From positions 7,695,257 through 7,759,256 of the forward strand of contig NC_060232.1 of assembly GCF_021155775.2 (NCBI RefSeq): 64,000 nt of DNA, in the 5' to 3' direction. Below, piece by piece: positions 23,983 through 37,168 of the stretch (position 1 is its first letter; each line of letters opens with the position of its first letter). The translations under genes were made by a program, and so were the position numbers. The notes beneath the pieces are model-generated. The model was not told the DNA's origin. It did not search any database and was given only the letters and a program-made list of their open reading frames with translations. Source of the DNA: Neodiprion pinetum (taxonomy: Eukaryota > Arthropoda > Insecta > Hymenoptera > Diprionidae).

Positions 23983-26359
23983 ATGGCGGACACTGACCAC
24001 AAGGGTAAAGATAGTTCGAGCGCGAAAGAATCGGGGGTAAAGCCGGAAAATCGTGAGAACAATTCAACGAACGGTGGTAAAGGATCTGGTGATGACGCGG
24101 ATAGTCTCGAGGAGCAGCCCTTGGACATCGGGGAACACTACTTGGTCCGTAGGTCGGATGATTCATGGCGTGAGTACTTCAGATTGTGAAGTAGGTTATA
24201 ACAGGAGGACTATAACGCGTCTTCGGACTATGCTCCGGACGCCAGACGTACGATCAGCACATATCAGACAACATGCATCTACGTGTGTCCGGACTTTTGG
24301 CATATTTTGTTCTAGCTATAGTTGCGAAAAGTTGAATTTCACTTTCCGGCGTTCAAATAGTGTTTACTTACATTGGTAAACAAAAGCTATAATCGTCACG
24401 TTTCATTCAACACTAACGGCGCAATTACAGATCCGGCGGAAATCATTCAAACGAGATATAATGAGGGGGAAGGCCATTATGAATACTACGTGCACTATGA
24501 AGGATATAATAGAAGATTGGACGAGTGGGTACCTAGAGACAGGATAATGTCTAGCAGATTTGACATGAGCGATCAGAGCTGGAAGAATAGCGACAGGAAT
24601 CCAGCTAGTGATTTGTTAGCAGATTCATCGGACAGGAAAATAACGCGAAATCAGAAGAGGCGACACGACGAAATAAATCATATACAGAAAGTGGGTATAG
24701 CTGTTAATTTCATTTATTTAGCACAGAATGAACTATTTAGTGGAAGATATTATCGGCTCTGTAATGCCCATGTATATAATAGACCTACGCAGAAATGGAT
24801 CCAACTACTGCTGCCTTGGAGAAAGAACATGAGGCCATAACGAAAGTGAAATATATTGACAGGATACAAATAGGTCAGCTTTAAATATTACTTTACAAAA
24901 TATTTGTAGATTTTTGTAAATTATTCGTAAAACAATAGAAAACTTAACATTTCATAAAATCTCCTCAGCTTATGTTTATAAGTACTTTAATGGAATTTTT
25001 TCTTGTGCCTTACCTCTATTGTTATGCTGAAACTCATTTTTTCAGGGCGATATGAAATAGACACGTGGTACTTCAGCCCATACCCTGAAGAATATGGTAA
25101 ACAGCCAAAGTTATGGATATGTGAATACTGTCTGAAATATATGAGGCTCGAGAAAACTTACAGATACCACATGGTAATTAATCTAATTTAGTTGAAATTC
25201 ATTGAACATGTATGCACACAACGTTAAAACTTCTAAAGTCAATGTGAGAAAGTGCTTTTCAAAAAATGCCTCTATTGTCAGATTATAATTCTCAGAAATA
25301 CAATCAGCCATCAATCATAACGTCAGTCATACTAATTTTACAACTCTCTTGAAAACTACCTGATTCTAAATTTACCAAACACTGTTTTAAAAATATACTT
25401 TGTTACGCTAACGTTACCACGTTCAACGTTGCGTGCACAGTTTGCATATTTACATGTTAATTGATTTTCAGAGCGAATGTACTCACAGGCAGCCTGTTGG
25501 CAAAGAAATATATCGCAAAGGTACTCTGAGTATCTGGGAGGTTGATGGAAGAGAGCACAAGATATACTGCCAGAATCTCTGTTTGTTGGCCAAATTATTT
25601 CTGGATCACAAAACATTGTATTTCGATGTCGAACCTTTTCTATTCTATATTCTCTGCGAAGTGGATAAACATGGAGCTCATTTAGTTGGTTACTTTTCGA
25701 AGGTATTAATTCTCAAACAAAAATATTATTTTTACCACAGTGAAGTCAGCTTCGCTTGTCCTCTAGCAATAAAACAAAAACTTTCATTCAGGAAAAAGAA
25801 TCGCCGGATGGAAATAATGTTGCTTGCATTCTAACTCTGCCCCCGTTTCAACGACAAGGATATGGGAAGCTGCTCATCGCATTCAGTTATGAATTGAGCA
25901 GGATCGAGCAAACTGTTGGAAGCCCCGAAAAGCCTCTCAGTGATTTAGGAAAGCTTTCGTACAGGAGCTACTGGAGTTGGATTCTCCTGGAGATATTAAG
26001 AGATTTCAGAGGAACACTCAGCATCAAAGATTTGAGGTATAAAATTTACATTTTATATTTTATTAGTTTATGTCGATTTGCTTAATACTTGAAATCTAAG
26101 TGTAACTTATAGTGAATGAAACACATAATATTGTTACAGTCAAATGACTAGCATCTCACAGACTGACATTATCTCAACACTCCAAAGCATGAATATGGTG
26201 AAGTACTGGAAAGGACAGCACGTAATTTGCGTGACCCCAAAATTGGTTGAAGAACATATCAAAAGCAGCCAGTTTAAGCGACCTCGTTTGACAGTTGACT
26301 CGAGCTCCCTACGATGGGGGGCACCACCGCGTAAAAATATAAAACCAGGAAAGAAATGA
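23983..26359 (+). CDS. mof: MYST histone acetyltransferase MOF (KAT8), complete
   Basis: Seven exons join in frame: 23,983-24,169; 24,431-24,690; 24,783-24,873; 25,046-25,173; 25,472-25,702; 25,792-26,036; 26,140-26,359, giving 453 residues. A Ser/Asp/Asn-rich acidic N terminus precedes a chromo-barrel (about 50-125, with YNRRLDEWV). A C2HC zinc finger follows (Cys205, Cys208, His221, Cys225), then the MYST catalytic domain with acetyl-CoA loop QRQGYG (319-324), Cys311, catalytic Glu345 in SPEKPL, and Lys269 matching the autoacetylated lysine of human MOF. The family acetylates histone H4 Lys16 within the MSL and NSL complexes in the nucleus. The length is close to human MOF (458) and far below Drosophila MOF (about 827), so the fly N-terminal extension is absent. 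The gene converges on the oxidase gene at 27,250. Confidence 0.96.
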
Positions 26360-27231
26360 ATACAGTTGACGGCGAATTACGATAGTCGAACTAAAATTAA
26401 CAATAGCACTATCATCCTGGTACATAAATTATTTTGTTCCGTATCATGAGAGTGTTACAGCATTTGAGGATGATTCAATTTATCAGCTGTAATTTATCAA
26501 CAAACAAAATCTATGTGTATCAACGAACATTACATTTTTTATTTATGTAATAGTTGATATATCCATTAGTTTGCTACGGAATTATGTCGACTTTGTGCAG
26601 TTGAGTCAGATCACTGAAAATCGGCAAGATAGTTCAAATTGCTACCTCTAAATTACATACTGAAGCGTTGAGAGAGTATGAATGACGAATGTACGAGAGT
26701 AAAAAGGGAAACATGTAATTTACTATATGAATATATTACGATACATTTTGTGCGATTTGATTGTATCAGTGTTATCGCTGTACGTTAAGGAATTTCTTAA
26801 TTATTTCATGCCCGTAGTTTGTTGCGTGAAAACTTCGTTACTGTGTATTAAAAAATTGTGGTAAAGTGCAGTTTATGTGAAGAAATTTACAGATCTTAAT
26901 GGAAAAAATGCAACAGATTTCAAGTAAGGAAAATTCATTTCCTGTATCGTTGTAATATTATATTTTACCCATGAACTCTATGTGTATAATTTTAAGTTAT
27001 ATCTAGTTTTTGTATTTAGATCATAGACATGAAGGAAAAACAATTTACCATCGTATACGCTTATTATTGTTAAACATACATAGTACACACTTTAGAGTTA
27101 GGGTTGAGAATTACATTCGAAAAAGCCACATAGTATTGTGTGATTCTTATATATTTTTTGTAGAACAATTATTATTAAAATTAACAATGAACCGACACTA
27201 ATTCTAATTCATAAAATCCTGTCCAGTGTTA
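26360..27231. other. MOF 3' region and convergent intergenic gap
   Basis: A+T-rich non-coding sequence between two convergent genes. An ATTAAA hexamer at about 26,847-26,852 could be a MOF poly(A) signal, but it is not distinctive. No other gene is seen. Confidence 0.4.
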
Positions 27232-27237
27232 TTTATT
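27232..27237 (-). terminator. Poly(A) signal AATAAA of the oxidase gene
   Basis: TTTATT on the plus strand is AATAAA on the minus strand, about 13 bases after the oxidase stop codon. Confidence 0.55.
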
Positions 27238-27249
27238 GAAGCATACAAT

Positions 27250-29054
27250 TTAGAGCTTTGACGAAGATATTTGAAATTCCTTTGCCCAATGAACAGCATA
27301 TTTAGCTGTACCCGGTGCAGTGCACACACCGTACCCTCCATGACCATAGTTATGAACCACCTGAACAGTTCATATTGAAATATTTAATAATTTCACAACT
27401 CGTAATTGGGATCCAAGATAAGTACGGGACTGAGCGATATATGGCTTTCAAAATCAGAAATTCGGCATATTATGGGAACACCGAGGCGTAGAACGAAGTA
27501 CTTCATTCCAGCTATTATTAGTTTTTGGTTTAGTGTGTAAAGTAAACCGCACTACAAAAAAGTGTAATGACTTTCTACGTGTAGCAGATCGAGTCACTTA
27601 ATATATTGGATTCCAATTCCTGAATTTCCGAATTTATTTATGATTTCGTTACTTCAAAAAGAAATACGTTTGTTACTGGGTACCCACTTTCATTTTCCCG
27701 TAACTCGGACTTTGTTCTGGTTCCACACGCACGGTTTCCCGGTGCGGTCTAATTCCAGTCAAATGTTTGATGGTTTCCCCTTTTGCAAGCGAGGGAACCA
27801 ACTTGTTACACCTTTCGCGAATCGCTGCATATTCATGTGGACAAATCACGTTGCTCTCGGATTCAAAGCTTCGCACACCACCAAGAGTGCAAATTCCATT
27901 GAATCCCGGAATAATATACGTATCCAATTCGCCGTAGAAACATGTTTTAATCCAAGGTGCTTTTACCTAGAGTTTATTTTTTACGATGATTTGATCGAAA
28001 GAGCGAAAAATCATTACCGTTATAGATTGCATTTCCCCCCCCTTTTATACCTTTGCCACCTGTCCTCGGATAGGAACTAAACGTCGGTCGTTACACAAAT
28101 ACCGGGCACCCATACCCGTGCAATTAATAACCAAATCGAAGCTGGGTGATAATTCATTGATGCTATTTATTTTTTTCTCGATCAGCTTTACACCGGTTTC
28201 TTGGAGCCTGAATTTTAACAGCATATTAAATTTAAAAACTGTTCATTTTATCTGATGTAATAAATTATGTCGCATTATGCTACTAACTTCAACGTTGTCC
28301 ACGGTAAGTGCAGCGTACATTCGGTAAGTAATGTAGTAAAGAATGTTCCGTAATTCCATTCGCCGCCAACCAATTCGAATTCATCTATCTTTGCCTTTCG
28401 GTACACAGGAACCAAGCCAGGTAACCAGCGATTCTATTCCCGTATGTAACACGAAAATAGTAAAGTATATTGCACAGCATACCGCTTCAGAATTGTAAAA
28501 ATGTATTTATTTGTAATGTATTACCTCGACTAAATTAGGAATGCTTTTAGCAAAAATGTACCCAGAAACTTCGGTAATACCGGCAATAGCTGCTTCGGAG
28601 CTTTTACGTATATTGTCGTAATATTCGTACGCATCCTTAACCCATTTTCTAAAAGATTCAAACTCTAAAAAACGTGGAATATTGACTCGGTGAAAGGTCA
28701 GGAAAGATTTCAAATTTTTGGAAATATATTCAATTTTTGAACCCTAAATTTATCATCGTTTTTATCGCAGATTTTTATGATTACGAATCTCGTCTTGCGT
28801 AACGGATACGGAGTTTATACAGTATACAAGTATTTTCAGGCAATCAATACTCGCGTGTATAACAACCTGGTTACATCTTCGGTGGGTCCAGAAAACGCGT
28901 TACCAACGCGAAATAATCCGGCAGCTACGTGGCTTGTGGTATCGTTAAAGCTGGAAGCAAAGATAGTGATGTCGGCGTTTCGAAATTCTGATTGTTTAAG
29001 TTCAAGGGAAGTGGTCAATCCGACGATACCACCTCCGATTACCGCGATTTTCAT
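27250..29054 (-). CDS. D-amino-acid oxidase family protein, peroxisomal, complete
   Basis: Six minus-strand exons join in frame: 28,875-29,054; 28,525-28,662; 28,288-28,433; 28,060-28,207; 27,688-27,966; 27,250-27,360, giving 333 residues, a normal length for the family. The N terminus has the FAD dinucleotide motif GGGIVG (7-12). The C terminus carries the family signature VVHNYGHGGYG (298-308) followed by G-x-A, and ends Ser-Lys-Leu, the PTS1 peroxisomal targeting signal. The family oxidises D-amino acids to 2-oxo acids with release of ammonia and hydrogen peroxide. Sequence alone does not separate D-aspartate oxidase from general D-amino-acid oxidase. All junctions use GT-AG; the first acceptor (AGAG before Phe) was chosen because it is the only one keeping frame. 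A GTG two codons upstream of the ATG was ignored. Confidence 0.93.
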
Positions 29055-30010
29055 TATCACTCAATTAACAATGTCGAAGTTATTTATCGACTTCTTTTAT
29101 AAACATAATCCGCCAGAGAACGGATGACCGTGTCGATGTTACTGTAACTATTAATAGCTTGACTTTGTTTATGTTGAACTGAAGCCAACGGTACGAATCA
29201 CAACTTTTTTTACGTTAGCATCAGTAACGATACGATGCGGTTGACACGATTAAACCAGACTGCGGACATTTCATCGTGCGCTGACCATATGTATTAAGGC
29301 TCTCAAATGGAATAAACCATTATCGTTGGCTGCTATCTTTTCAGACTCCTGCTACTGTGTATACATCACACTCGTCAAACAACGCGTGTTTCCTCTGGCG
29401 TTTCACACTAATTCGTTTAGTCGTAATACGATCATGCGTACAAGGACGCGCAGAGCGTAGAGCACGGAGGCAAAAGAGAGATCATTGCTGCTCGGATGTT
29501 GAAAATATTCCTCAAGCGTATTTTTCGTCATAGATTTCTTACACTTATTTGTATGTTTATCGTGCCCTGTTTTCATTAAAATACTTATGATATCATTCAA
29601 GCGTATCTGACCGATTTTATATCGTATTTAAACGCATTCAATTTAAAAATCACATCGTTCTTAAATTTTTGCAGTCACCGTGTTTGATTATTTCTAAAGT
29701 AATAATTGAAATGGACGTTAAAAAAAGTCATGTAATTCCACTTGAGTACTCATTGTAGTGTAAAAAAATGTATAAATTCGTTGATAAATAGCGTAATAAA
29801 TTGCGCAAGATAATGACGCCTGACTGTAAACGACCGAACATCCAAGTATCTGTGCTGAATTGATTGCAGTAAGGCACTCCCTTGAGTATCTTCATTTCAT
29901 CTCATTTATATTGTTATCGAAATGAATTCACATGCAGGAGACAACCATCCACTTATAGTGTGAGACTGTGTTTACACTGAGGCAGCTTCGAGTTGTAATT
30001 TTACATGAAT
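29055..30010. other. Intergenic, oxidase 5' flank and cubilin 3' flank
   Basis: Nothing coding could be supported. The oxidase promoter must lie in the left part, but no TATA box is evident near 29,080-29,120. A 65-codon open frame at 29,403-29,600 has no features of a gene. Confidence 0.4.
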
Positions 30011-30016
30011 TTTATT
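30011..30016 (-). terminator. Poly(A) signal AATAAA of cubilin
   Basis: AATAAA on the minus strand about 155 bases after the cubilin stop codon at 30,170. Confidence 0.5.
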
Positions 30017-30169
30017 GTTTTCTGTGTTACTGACGATTTACTGTACATATCGTTCTTGACGCATGTATTTTACGTTATTAATTACATTTTTAGCTTGCAT
30101 CATGTAGAAGAGATGTTTAAAAATACCTTGCGATCAAGGAAATTCAGACAATGTATCAATGTGGCTGCG

Positions 30170-33100
30170 TTACACTGAAAATAGAATTCACTTATAAAAA
30201 TGAAATCTTTTCATGAAAGAGAAACGTCTGCTTTATACTTACCGTGGCGTTGAGCGAAAAACAGTATTGTCCAGCCAGTACCTCTGTTATGTAATGACGT
30301 ATGATATTCCACTTGTACCGTGTCCGTGCGTGCTGTATACATACTAGGTGGGCGCTGTAACCATTAGCAGAATCCCCCCCCAAAAAAAATCGTTATTAAT
30401 ATGGAGAATAAAATTAAATCACATTAGCATTACTAATCTAATACGTGAAATACTGACAGGTCCGCAAAATTTGCTTGAAGATAATGTATCTTCATAATTT
30501 TCAACAACTTGTAAAAAGTCGGTGTGGCAAGTTTGTTCTGATCCTGTGTTGAAATTTTCAAAGTCTAACACGACAACATTACCGGCTGGTACGCTCACTT
30601 CCCAAGTACATGTGCTCGCATTTCGATAATGTTGTGGGTATAATGGGGATGTAAATCGACCTGAATAATTATAAAGTTTTCCTCCGCAGCCTCTTCCTGT
30701 AACATGTATAGTGAACAAAAATTGATGAACAACCAATGATGCAACTAAGGCAAGCATGAAATGCAGAAAAGTGTTTCACTGTTTAAGCAACGAGCATTTA
30801 TGAACTTCTACTATTTTCCATAAAGAATGAGTACAAAGAAAATAAGCTGTCTGTATGAGGTTACTAGTAAATCGTAGAGCTTTTTTTAATCCTGTTCACC
30901 TTTTTTGGTCGTTGTATAAGTTATATCATAGCTACTAGAGCCGTAATAATTGCTAGACCATGAATGCAAACTTAGCTGGTTTCCAGAACTGAAGATAGGA
31001 CTTGGCAGTTCTACTCCACATATTTGGTCTAACACGCTAGCACTGAAATTCCCATCGCGTATCTGAAAGTAGATTGATCCACTTATGTTTCTTCTTTTTT
31101 ACCACTATAATAGTCCTTCTGGTATTGAATAAAAGTGAAGAATAGACAAAGATCATTGGATACATTATTATCACCTAATACAAACGTTATACCTGTAACG
31201 TTGAAAATAAAAAATCTTGAGTACGCATGTATAGAATATTTTTTACCTGCAAAGCATTATTGGTGCAAGCCCTGCTGTCATATAAATTAAAGCTCGTAAA
31301 GTAAAGCGAAATTGTATATCCGACTGCAGCAGTGATTGTGAACCAGCAATCCGTTAAACCCTCATGACGAATGCGACCCTGTTCACCAGTAAAATTGCGA
31401 TTGCAGAGACTCGTACTGTACCCCAGCTTGAATCCAGTGTGCCTTGATTTTGGATTTTGAGAGGATATGAATTTAATTTCAACGGCTCTCCCAGTGCTGC
31501 AAAGAATTGATCACTTTTTTTTACGTTGCAAGTATAAGTCCCAATATCACTGTCATTTGAAGAAAAGATATTAGTAATTGTATTAGAATGATTGTCAAAA
31601 ATATGGTCATCATGTATACACATGTACCTGTAAAAGTCGTGTGGTGTTCTATTTCCACAATACGAATAAATTCTTTCTGCTCCATTGTCGCCCTACAAAT
31701 TAGGTTGATGTTATACAAACATGATTCACAAGATCAAATTGACACCAACAATCAAACTGCACTGAAATATATCTTACTGTCCAAGCATGCGTTGCATGAT
31801 GCTCTTCTATTCCATAATACACAACGTCATCACCAAAGCCCTCACTGATGTAGCCACTGGGCTGGAGAATAATGTTTTATCGCGGTAATGTAACTGAATT
31901 ATAGTAAAATCACTACATGCATATAAATGCGAATTGGGAAAGTCGATACAAACGCATCCGCTAATTCTAATTAAATATAGAAAAAGACTAACGTTCTTAT
32001 CGATGATCATCAACTTTTCGTCATTACAATTCTTAGAACTTTCCAAGTCAAAATGGTCGAAGTGAATAGTAAGCCATTGTATGTTGTCTGTTATTGGCGT
32101 TGACAGAATCCAATTACACCTTAATCCAGGCTCGTACGTAGAACCAAATCCTGGTGAAGTTAATGTCTTGGTCTGATTTCCAACTGTTAAGATCGGATTG
32201 CCACAGGGTGCTACAATCGGAAAAAAAAATTTGCTTTTAGAAATGATGTACAGAAGTATTGTACCGCCTGCCATCCTCAAGAAGACTAATTACAAATCGT
32301 CTGAACAAGGTCAACAGCAATTTACTATATTGATTCTTTATGCAAGTATCAGTTTATATAAGTGAGAATTTAAAAAAATAACAGGTTCACAAGAGCTTAC
32401 AAGGGAGGCTTTCCAATGTAGCAGTCACTCCATTGCCATTCAGCGAGCCGTCAGTCACCAGTCTGATCCACATTCTATTTGACGACGATACAATGAATGT
32501 GGAAGGCACAATATTTCCGCAATAATAGTCTATCAGTTCAGAATATTGACTGTCACCATCATGAATCTTGCACAGAAACAAAAAAAACAAAGTTAACTAT
32601 ATGATGCATTCTACACTTGATAGCTATTTTTAGTACCCATCAATGATAAGCTTAGTGATCGTTTCTTACCTCTAAGTAATCACCGGAACATTTTTTTTCA
32701 TTTCCACTTGTGAAGTTGGAATATTTTAAATCAATGCTGGTTATTGTTAGTTTAATAATACTGTTGCTTGATGCCTTTACAAGCCAATGGCAGTCCTCAA
32801 ATGCTTCATAAGTTGTACCCCTCTGGGTTCTGAATGTTTGTGGTTGAGAATTCAGGGTGATGTGGCCGCCACATCCAGCTGCTATACTAGTACTGAAAAA
32901 AATCTGCAAAAAGAATAATATCGAATACATATACTATACTAAACTTTATATTCATACTCATGCATACAAGTACAGAATCCGTAATTATGACAAAGCATAT
33001 GCTCAGACAGACTCACATATAATAACTATTATTAACTCTTTGGCACTTTTTGTCCAAATGTACCTTAGCACGAAATCCTTTATGGTGGACGCTGTAGTCT

Positions 33101-36100
33101 GTAATGAAATTAATAATCATTGAGCCGGTGTCTGATCTCTTGAATAGTGGAACATCACTCATGGTACCACAAAATACGTCTGGCTTGCTATGTTCGTCAA
33201 TGGTTGATGTGTTGTATATAGCTACATAGTCATAGCGACACCTGAAATTGGTTAATAGTAAATTACATCTTCTATAAAATTTTTCGCTTAAACGTAGGTA
33301 TGATCATTGCTGTCAGACTTGCAAGAAAATACATAATTACTCAAATATTTTCACTAAGTACTCTGATCAATCATACAATTAGGGTTCTTTGTAATTCAAT
33401 ACTCACCGTCTGGAACTTTCGAGGTCGAAAGACTCGAATCGAACAAGAACAGCTTTTCCAGGTGGTGCTTTTACTGTCCAAGTACAGTTGATTCCACCAT
33501 GGTAATCACCACTTTCGTCCAGCGACGGTGATCTTATATCACTAGGTTCAGTAATCTCACCACCACATTCTATAAAATTAACGAATGACTAGATTATGAA
33601 GATTAAAATGTGACAATATAATGGTGTTGAGAGTATGAAAGTGATGTTCAAATTATTGGCAACTCTAAAAACTACAGTATTAATGGACTCACCATCAATA
33701 TAATATTTCAATTCGAATCCCCGTTTTCTTGTAGTTTCGTCTGTCTTGAAACTTAGTTCTGAATGTGAATAAATTCTTTGTTTAGTTGGAATTTCGTTAC
33801 CACACCAAATGGACGGATCCCGGTAATCAGAATAACTTATAGTCACATTATCGTACCGACAAGTTAAACCTGAAAAAAATCATTACGTTTTTTTTTCCTT
33901 CCGTCAAAGTACGCAATCAAGCAAACATTGAAAAATACAGAATACAGCCTGCCGCTTGTACTAGACATCGAAGAACATCGGGGCTACATGGTTTTGTTCA
34001 TACTCAAATTATGATCTTCAATAATTTCAACTTACCACGTTCCAATTCAAAGGATGTAAACTCAATAATGAAGTACTTCTGAGGTGCTAAGAACGTGTAC
34101 TCGCAAGAAAGATTGTTTTCGTAGAGAACAGGCCATCCAGGTGACGTGAGGTATTGTATTCTCTTAGAGACTAACAAAGTGCCACCACAGTTCACATTCC
34201 AACGAGCATGGAATCCATCAGCTTGAAGTACATCATTTGACCTGAACAAAACCTTCATTCTATTTGAAGTTGAATTGAACGGTGACGGGCGAGATCGTCC
34301 ACATACTTTGCCTAGATCTGACCAATAAGCGCTAGCAGTAGTCACATTCTCTTTCCACTCAAACATCTAGTACAAAATATTGTTAATATTAGTAATTTAA
34401 TTACAGTTTATTTATGGAAAAAATAGTCCAATGTCTTCGTAAGGAAGCGAACAAACAGAAATGAGACATTGCCAATTTATGCGTATCATGAAGATACCTG
34501 AATAAAATCGTTTGCGCAATTTGTACTCTCTTCAAGATGGAAACGATCCACAAACACCAATCCAATATTATAGCCATTTTCCACTTCTATGAACCACGTG
34601 CACTCTGCATTGTTTGGATACTTTTGCGGGAAGCTGAAGAAATTAGTATGATACGAATAAATATTACAGTAACTCTTAGCACCAGATTACTAGTTGGGAA
34701 TGAAACTATTAATAATATCTATAAATAATTCATACTTGGGACTAGAAATGTATGAGCTTCTTCCATGCATCATTCCGCCACAACCATTTTGAATCGTGTT
34801 CAACTGAATTTCAAAGTCATTGCTCGAGGCGCTACTATGGTATTCGATCCATAACTCATTTGATCCTGATGTTATGTTTCCCGGTATCATGTATCCACAA
34901 TACTTTGTTTTATCTAATGGTGACAATGGGCCACCATACCTGTCGAAAGATTTGAATTTAGTGAAAATTAGATGTTCATGTTGTACAAATATCACTTGGT
35001 ATATCAATTTCGAATACGACTCGGCTTGAATATTATGTGGCACCTATGTTACCTTTATATAAGTTAGCATTATTCTAATGATTCAGTACAATTATTTTAC
35101 ACGTTATAGGAGATATAATTGATAGCAATAACCTAGCAAATAAGCTCATTACCTTATGAGAATATAGCCGCTATCACATGACATATTCAATTTTATAAAG
35201 CTCAATGCAATAGTCTCTCCATTATCTGGGAACTTTGCATACCAGGCGCATTCAACAGGATGCGTTTGACGTCTAGGTGCAGAAATAGTATGTGAAGGGC
35301 CGCTTAGAATTCCACCACATTGATGCCAGCGATAATTAATGGTGAAGTTTACATTCGGCGAACCCCAAGATCTTTTCAAACTCTATTAATGATTTCAAAA
35401 ATTTTGACAAGATAACAAATCTGTTCTAATTTTTCGAGCGTACGTTTCATAAGCATTGAAAATTATCAGAACAATAAGTGAACGTATCACAAGGTTTACT
35501 CACGGTAATTTTATTGACTGGCATGGGACTACGAACGACAATATCCTGGGTGAAATTTCCAGAGATACAGGATATTATTTGATTTTCACCTACAATTCAC
35601 AAGAAATACCGGACGATTTTAGACCAAAACATATAAAACATTCGGCCGGTAAAATTGATTTCTTTGTACATGAGTGTTTTAAACAATCCATTCCGATAAA
35701 CAGATTGTTCATCGGAAACGTAATCAAGGCACAAACAGATGTCATTACCAGAGCACATATAATATTGGAAATGTATAAAAAAGTTGGGAATGTAAAAATT
35801 TCCATATTTTCAAATAAAATAAAAGGAAATTGATCAAGAGATCGGTAACTCACCACTTATTAAGATGTGAGATGGCATATTTTCGCAATTACTAATTGTT
35901 GTTTGCATATTAGTTTTACCAACAACTCCAGTTATGGTCAATGCAAGTGTTTGATCGGTTACATTCACAGTAGGTGAAGAAACTTTCCAATTACACGAAA
36001 AGGTCCTCATGCCGTAGACAGGATTCTGATTAGAGATCAAGACACCTTGATCATTTGTCGTTGCACTTCCACATACTAACAAATAATTAATCAATGTTTC

Positions 36101-37168
36101 AGGTCGTATAATGAATCACCATTCGGAAATGTTATGAAATGAAAACACATGTCAGCATACTCACAAGCTGGCGCAATACTGCTGTAGCGAGCTTTGAAAC
36201 CTTTGTGGGCAACAGAAGCTGACCAGTAAAAAATCGTCATTGTGTTACTAGTGCTATACGCTTCCCTCTCTGTAGAGTCAGCCAGAATTACTTTAGAACG
36301 AGACATTTTATCCAAGTCATTAGAAAACTGTGAGAATTAAACAAAAGTTATTGAGTGCATTAATTGATGTACGGGTCAATAATTACTATCTGTGCTTCAC
36401 TCCGTTCAAGAAATCCGATAGATTTTATAGATCACGATTAGCTATTAAAGAATATCATAGATTAGGTTTCACAAGCACTACATAAAGTGATCTTAGGTGT
36501 AGGGTATTTCTGTATCCCGTTCTATAATATTTTATCAGAATCTTTCATGTCCCCTTAAAGTTTTCCAGTGCAGAGTGCTCATTTAAGTTATACATACTGC
36601 AATCTGTGATGTGGACCAGTACGATCTTGAATTTCGAGTACCGAAACCCATATCCAAGATATCTACTTTAACGCGATACCCTTCAGGCAGTATTATTTTC
36701 CATACACATCCCCTGCAATAATAGTATACATAAATTGGAAAACTTGCACCATCAATAATTGTAAACCTAGATTAATTTCAATAAGCATACATAAGAATAA
36801 TTTACCTGTATTTGGGTACCCCCCGATTAGGATATCCAGGTGATTGGAATTCACCTGATGAACCAGTAAGAAAACCTCCACAAGCTACAAAATTCAATTA
36901 CTGTTCAGTATCCCATATAAGTAGCATTGAAATGAAAACAGTAAATTGATAGATAATTAAAAGGATTATTATTTAATTAATGCACTGATAAGTTATGACT
37001 GGGAAATTATATTGCAAAGAGTTTACTAATCACCTTCTAAAGAACTTGATATATTCATACTGAATCCTCTGAACCCAGTGTAACGGTTACCCATGCTTGT
37101 GAAGTTGATCAATACATTGTTTTCTGGTGTTTCGATTATCCCAGGATTTTGGTTGCCACAATATTGAC
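30170..37168 (-). other. Cubn: Cubilin CUB domains 18-27 (and end of CUB17)
   Basis: CUB18 to CUB27 begin near 36,885; 36,072; 35,318; 34,795; 34,196; 33,568; 32,875; 32,208; 31,418; 30,689. Introns often split each domain just after the D-Y/D-F segment. CUB18 is degenerate, lacking both cysteines of its second pair. CUB25 contains an extra 28-residue segment on its own exon (31,778-31,861). The last coding pieces are 30,458-30,696, 30,243-30,354 and 30,170-30,174 (ending codon plus TAA). The exon at about 35,509-35,592 completes CUB19; it was chosen because the phases fit and because it supplies the missing Cys. Confidence 0.85.

Noticed and set aside
35456..35833. 125-codon plus-strand open frame and an 88-codon minus-strand frame over the same stretch
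   Set aside because: They lie across a cubilin intron and the exon completing CUB19 (about 35,509-35,592). The cubilin reading fits phase and domain structure, and neither frame has a recognisable feature.
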